A stretch of DNA of 45,149 nucleotides from the NCBI GenBank assembly GCA_023411815.1, contig JAEYOJ010000047.1, positions 1 to 45,149 on the forward strand, given 5' to 3'. Under the pieces are notes generated by a model, which was not told the origin of the DNA, searched no databases, and was given only the letters and a program-made list of their open reading frames with translations. A program made the translations under genes and the position numbers. Below, piece after piece: positions 41,670-45,149 of the stretch (position 1 is its first letter; the number at the start of each line of letters is the position of its first letter). Origin of the DNA: Pseudomonadota bacterium. Its GTDB lineage: Bacteria > Desulfobacterota > Desulfovibrionia > Desulfovibrionales > Desulfovibrionaceae.

Positions 41670-44600
41670 ATGAACATGCCTGTCGTGCCCGCCGATATCG
41701 AGAATCCCTCCATCAATCCCAACGCCGAAATCGTCCTGCGCAAGCGCTACCTGCGCAAGGGACCCGACGGCAGCCCGATCGAGGACGTGCGGGGCATGTT
41801 CTGGCGCGTGGCCTCGGCCATCGCCGCCGAGGAGGGCAAGTACGAGAAGTCCAGCTACGACGCGGACAGCCTGGCCCGCGAGTTCTACTCGCTCATGACT
41901 GACTTCCGCTTCCTGCCCAACTCGCCGACGCTCATGAACGCCGGCACCGAGCTTGGGCAGCTGGCGGCCTGCTTCGTTCTGCCGGTGGGCGACTCCATGG
42001 AGGACATCTTCGCCTCGGTGCGCGACGCCGCGCTCATCCACAAATCCGGCGGCGGCACGGGCTTCTCCTTCTCGCGCCTGCGTCCCGAGGGTGCGCGCGT
42101 GGGCTCCACGGGCGGCGTGGCTTCCGGCCCGGTGTCGTTCATGAAGATCTTCAACACCGCTACGGAGCAGGTGAAGCAGGGCGGCACGCGCCGCGGGGCC
42201 AACATGGGTATCCTGCGCGTGGACCATCCGGACATCCTCAAGTTCATCTCCTGCAAGGAGCGCGAAGGTGAGCTGAACAACTTCAACATTTCCGTGGCCC
42301 TGACCGAAAAGTTCATGCAGGCCGTGGAGGCGGACGAGGAATACTCGCTCATCGCGCCCCAGAACGGCCAGGAGGAAGGCCGCCTGCGCGCCCGCGAGGT
42401 CTTCTCGCTGCTCGTGCGCAAGGCCTGGGAGTCCGGCGATCCGGGCATCGTCTTCCTGGACCGCATCAACCGCGACAATCCCACGCCCCAACAGGGCGAG
42501 ATCGAGTCCACGAATCCCTGTGTGACCGGCGATACGTGGGTCATGACCTCCAACGGTCCTCGCCAAGTTCTCGAATTAGTCAAGGAAGGGGGAGTCGTTC
42601 CTCTCGTGGTCAATGGGCAGGTCGTTCCCAGTGACTCCAAGGGGTTCTTCCAGACCGGCGTAAAGCCTGTCTTCCGCCTTAAGACGAAGGAAGGCTTTTC
42701 CCTGCGGCTTACGCACGATCACAAGGTGCTTCGCGTCTCCAGCCCGGCGGGCAGCAAGATCGAGCATGAGTGGGTCGAGGCAGGCAAGCTCGTGCAAGGC
42801 GATCTGCTCGTCTTGAACGATCATCGTACCCTCGCGGCTTGGCCCGGCAAGTATGGCCAAGCCGAGGGCTATCTCGTGGGTCTCCTGCTCGGCGACGGCA
42901 CGCTCAAGCAGGACAAGGCTGTCCTGTCCTTCTGGTCCAAATCCGCCGCCGCCAATGGCGGGCAGCCTCTGCGCTCCGGCGTCATGGAAGCCGCTTTCGC
43001 CTTTGCCAAGACATTGCCTCACCGGAGCGATTTCTCTGGCTGGGTCGAGGTGCCAGGTCGCGGCGAGTACCGCATGAGTCTCGGCACACTTAAGACCATT
43101 TGCCACGACCTCGGTATGGGCCCAGGCTGCAAGGCCGTGACTCCTGAACTGGAGCGTTGCTCCAGTGAGTTCTGTCGAGGCTTTCTGGGTGGTCTCTTCG
43201 ATGCAGACGGCTCGGTGCAAGGTACGCAGAGCAAGGGCGTGAGCGTGCGCCTGAGCCAGAGCGATTTGCCGACCCTTCAGGCCGTACAGCGCATGCTCCT
43301 GCGCCTCGGCATTGCCTCGACCATTTACGAGAACCGGCGTCTCGCCGGGAGCACCTTGCTCCCTGACGGTAAAGGCGGGCATCGGGAGTACCCGACCAAG
43401 GCTCAGCATGAACTGGTCATTTCTGGCGCGAACCTCCCCCTCTTCCAGGAAATCGTGGGTTTTCGTGACGAGGACAAGCAGGCCAAGCTGGCTGCTGCCT
43501 TGGCTGGCTACAAGCGCGCCCTTAATCGTGAGCGTTTTCTGACGCACTTCGATTCTCTGGAGGCTGACGGCGAAGCCGAAGTTTTCGACGTGCAGGTGCC
43601 GGGCGAAAACCGCTTCGATGCCTGCGGCCTTGTCGTACACAACTGCGGCGAGCAACCCCTGCTGCCTTACGAGGCCTGCAACCTGGGCTCAATCAACCTG
43701 GCCACGATCCATGACCCCAGGGCCGAGGACGGCATTAACTGGGAAGAGTTCAAGCGCATCACGCACTTGGCCGTGCGCTTCCTGGACAACGTCATCGACG
43801 CCTCGCGCTATCCTCTGGAAAAGATCACCGAGACCGTGCAGCGCAACCGCAAGATCGGCCTGGGCCTGATGGGCTGGGCCGACCTGCTCTTCCAGCTGGG
43901 CGTGCCGTACAACAGCCAGGAAGCGCTGATCCTGGGCGAAAAGGTCATGAAGTTCCTGCAGACCGAGTCCAAGGCCGCCTCCAAGACCCTGGCCGACGAG
44001 CGCGGAGCCTTCGGAGCCTACGGCGAGTCGGCCTATGCCGACAAGAAGGTCGGGCCATACCGCAACGCCACCACCACGACCATCGCGCCCACGGGCACCC
44101 TGTCCATCATAGCCGGCTGCTCCTCGGGTATCGAACCGCTGTTCGCTCTGTCCTTCACGCGCAACGTCATGGACGGCGAGAAGCTCGTGGAGGCCAACCC
44201 GTACTTCGAGCAGGCCCTGCGCGAGACCGAGAGCTACTCCAAGGCGCTCATGGAGGACGTGGCCAAGAAGGGCAGCATCGCGCACATGGAGCTGCTGCCC
44301 GCCGACATCCGCCGCGTGTTCGTCACGGCCCATGACGTGGAGCCCGTTTATCATCTCAAGATGCAGGCCGCCTTTCAGAAATTTACTGACAACGCCGTCT
44401 CCAAGACCGTGAACCTGCCCAACTCCGCAAGCGAGCAGGACATCCGCGACATCTACTGGATGGCCTACGAGATGGGCTGCAAGGGCGTGACCGTGTACCG
44501 CGACGGCTGCAAGGCCTCCCAGGTCCTGTGCACCGGCGAGGCCGAAGCCAAGAAGGCTTCCACGGCCAACGGGCTCGTGGCCCGCCCGCGGCCCGACGTG

Positions 44601-45029
44601 GTCTACGGCTTCACCCAGAAGGTCAAGACCGGTTTCGGCGACATGTACGTCACGGTCAACGAAGTGGACGGCAAGCCCTTCGAGGTCTTCGCCACCCTGG
44701 GCAAGTCCGGCCAGTCGGCCATGGCCAAGGCCGAGGCCATCGGCCGTCTTGTCTCCCTGGCCCTGCGCTCGGGCATCGCCGTGCGGGCCATCGTGAACCA
44801 GCTGGAAGGCATCGGCGGCGAGCACACGGTCTTCGAGAAGAAGCGGCTGCTCAAGTCCATCCCCGACGCCGTGGCCTGGATTCTGCGCACCCGCTACATG
44901 CAGGGCGAGAAGCTCAAGCCCAGCGGAAACGGCATGGGCCAGCCGACCTGCGTCGAGTGCGGCGAGGCCCTGGTCTTCGAGGAAGGCTGCTACATATGCA
45001 AGGGCTGCGGCTTCACCAAGTGCGGCTAG
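41670..45029 (+). CDS. nrdJ: Adenosylcobalamin-dependent ribonucleotide reductase (class II), intein-containing
   Basis: A 1,119-residue precursor; removing a 375-residue intein leaves a 744-residue NrdJ. It reduces ribonucleotides to deoxyribonucleotides using a B12-derived thiyl radical, without oxygen. N-extein blocks are SPTLMNAG, LAACFVLPVGDSMEDIF (redox C101), HKSGGGTGFSFSRLR and VKQGGTRRGANMGIL. After the intein comes CGEQPLLPYEACNLGSINL, which carries the catalytic cysteine, then TGTLSIIAGCSSGIEPLFAL. The C-terminal part has the TSCPD-like domain and a zinc ribbon (CVECG...CKGCG). ATG 41670 has GAGGA upstream; the second ATG two codons later is an alternative. No nrdR or other reductase is near. 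Confidence 0.97.
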   Translation: MNMPVVPADIENPSINPNAEIVLRKRYLRKGPDGSPIEDVRGMFWRVASAIAAEEGKYEKSSYDADSLAREFYSLMTDFRFLPNSPTLMNAGTELGQLAACFVLPVGDSMEDIFASVRDAALIHKSGGGTGFSFSRLRPEGARVGSTGGVASGPVSFMKIFNTATEQVKQGGTRRGANMGILRVDHPDILKFISCKEREGELNNFNISVALTEKFMQAVEADEEYSLIAPQNGQEEGRLRAREVFSLLVRKAWESGDPGIVFLDRINRDNPTPQQGEIESTNPCVTGDTWVMTSNGPRQVLELVKEGGVVPLVVNGQVVPSDSKGFFQTGVKPVFRLKTKEGFSLRLTHDHKVLRVSSPAGSKIEHEWVEAGKLVQGDLLVLNDHRTLAAWPGKYGQAEGYLVGLLLGDGTLKQDKAVLSFWSKSAAANGGQPLRSGVMEAAFAFAKTLPHRSDFSGWVEVPGRGEYRMSLGTLKTICHDLGMGPGCKAVTPELERCSSEFCRGFLGGLFDADGSVQGTQSKGVSVRLSQSDLPTLQAVQRMLLRLGIASTIYENRRLAGSTLLPDGKGGHREYPTKAQHELVISGANLPLFQEIVGFRDEDKQAKLAAALAGYKRALNRERFLTHFDSLEADGEAEVFDVQVPGENRFDACGLVVHNCGEQPLLPYEACNLGSINLATIHDPRAEDGINWEEFKRITHLAVRFLDNVIDASRYPLEKITETVQRNRKIGLGLMGWADLLFQLGVPYNSQEALILGEKVMKFLQTESKAASKTLADERGAFGAYGESAYADKKVGPYRNATTTTIAPTGTLSIIAGCSSGIEPLFALSFTRNVMDGEKLVEANPYFEQALRETESYSKALMEDVAKKGSIAHMELLPADIRRVFVTAHDVEPVYHLKMQAAFQKFTDNAVSKTVNLPNSASEQDIRDIYWMAYEMGCKGVTVYRDGCKASQVLCTGEAEAKKASTANGLVARPRPDVVYGFTQKVKTGFGDMYVTVNEVDGKPFEVFATLGKSGQSAMAKAEAIGRLVSLALRSGIAVRAIVNQLEGIGGEHTVFEKKRLLKSIPDAVAWILRTRYMQGEKLKPSGNGMGQPTCVECGEALVFEEGCYICKGCGFTKCG
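42519..43643 (+). mobile_element. Intein with LAGLIDADG homing endonuclease inside nrdJ
   Basis: 375 residues (precursor 284-658) inserted in the conserved NP-CGE motif. It starts with Cys (CVTGDTWVMT, block A), has THDHKVL as block B, and ends VFDVQVPGENRFDACGLVVHN (blocks F and G), with the His-Asn dipeptide before Cys+1. The middle carries a LAGLIDADG endonuclease with two motifs, YLVGLLLGDG (intein residues about 118-127) and FLGGLFDADG (about 222-231), so it may still be mobile. All splicing residues (C1, block B His, H-N, C+1) are present. The DNA uses more A/T at third positions than the flanking exteins, consistent with later arrival. Confidence 0.95.
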
Positions 45030-45047
45030 CGTGAATTGGGCAGGAAT

Positions 45048-45070
45048 CGGGAAGGGCGTCGCCCTCCCCG
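45048..45070. terminator. GC hairpin after nrdJ
   Basis: GGGAAGGGC (45049-45057), loop GTC, GCCCTCCCC (45061-45069): a 9-bp stem with one mismatch, 20 bases past the nrdJ stop. No T-run. It is the first half of a two-hairpin repeat unit. Confidence 0.55.
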
Positions 45071-45081
45071 AACCCCACCCA

Positions 45082-45102
45082 CCAGGGAGCGCGGCCCCCT
45101 GG
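45082..45102. repeat. GC-rich hairpin repeat, CCAGGG/CCCTGG type
   Basis: CCAGGGAGC pairs with GCCCCCTGG with one mismatch, inside the phrase CCCACCAGG...CCTGGACCC that also occurs at 11651-11679. It follows directly on the preceding hairpin. Confidence 0.65.
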
Positions 45103-45124
45103 ACCCCATATTCAGAGCCGGCCG

Positions 45125-45149
45125 CTTCCGATGGAGGAACCATCGGAAG
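45125..45149. repeat. Perfect inverted repeat at window end
   Basis: CTTCCGATGG (45125-45134), loop AGGAA, CCATCGGAAG (45140-45149), a perfect 10-bp stem that reaches the last base of the window. What follows is not visible. It might be a terminator or part of a longer repeat. Confidence 0.6.

Overview
The window looks like chromosome from a GC-rich, obligately anaerobic deltaproteobacterium, most likely a sulfate reducer of the Desulfovibrionales. This is inferred from gene content: a plant-like 6-phosphofructokinase of TP0108 type, a 1,399-residue fused 2-hydroxyacyl-CoA dehydratase activase, an adenosylcobalamin-dependent ribonucleotide reductase, a Ros/MucR zinc-finger regulator, a DUF169 protein, flavodoxin-ferredoxin and B12/radical-SAM proteins, and GC-rich hairpin repeats in many gaps. 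No rRNA operon, prophage or CRISPR array is visible. The base composition is fairly even except around 31.65-33.23 kb, which is clearly AT-richer.

Layout. 0-3.1 kb: the first codons of a zinc-type alcohol dehydrogenase leaving to the left, an HDOD protein ending in a lone HisKA H-box, phosphofructokinase, and tRNA-Ala(GGC) with a promoter and strong terminator. 3.2-7.1 kb: a divergent DUF169/LysR pair, then a divergent flavodoxin-ferredoxin/TetR pair bracketed by two nearly identical terminators. 7.1-12.5 kb: a TetR regulator with a near-perfect 26-bp operator, then a membrane-fusion protein and an RND pump. 13.0-19.8 kb: the giant activase fusion, a 67-residue zinc protein, a Bcp-like peroxiredoxin and a B12-binding radical SAM protein. 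19.9-24.3 kb: a PEP-synthase-like protein without the usual C-terminal barrel, a MucR regulator and a 5'-truncated carotenoid-hydratase-like remnant. 24.7-30.1 kb: two tandem paralogous diguanylate cyclases, a small Cys protein, a bacterial 6-phosphofructo-2-kinase/fructose-2,6-bisphosphatase homologue and a small membrane zinc protein. 30.4-35.4 kb: a methyltransferase, an AT-rich islet carrying a secreted beta-helix protein between two copies of the 3' end of an M48 protease gene, the M48 protease, and a Mut7-C protein. 35.4-45.1 kb: a chemoreceptor, a TraB/GumN protein, chorismate synthase, two DUF2267 proteins and nrdJ interrupted by an intein.

The genes mostly stand alone or in divergent or convergent pairs. 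Functional links that can be argued are the efflux cassette with its repressor, PFK-1 and a PFK-2/FBPase-2 homologue in one window (possible fructose-2,6-bisphosphate control), and the two c-di-GMP synthases. The most striking items are the intein placed directly before the thiyl-radical cysteine of NrdJ, the eukaryote-like PFK-2/FBPase-2, the islet with its duplicated gene tail, and the PEP-synthase-like protein with an unrecognised C-terminal domain.
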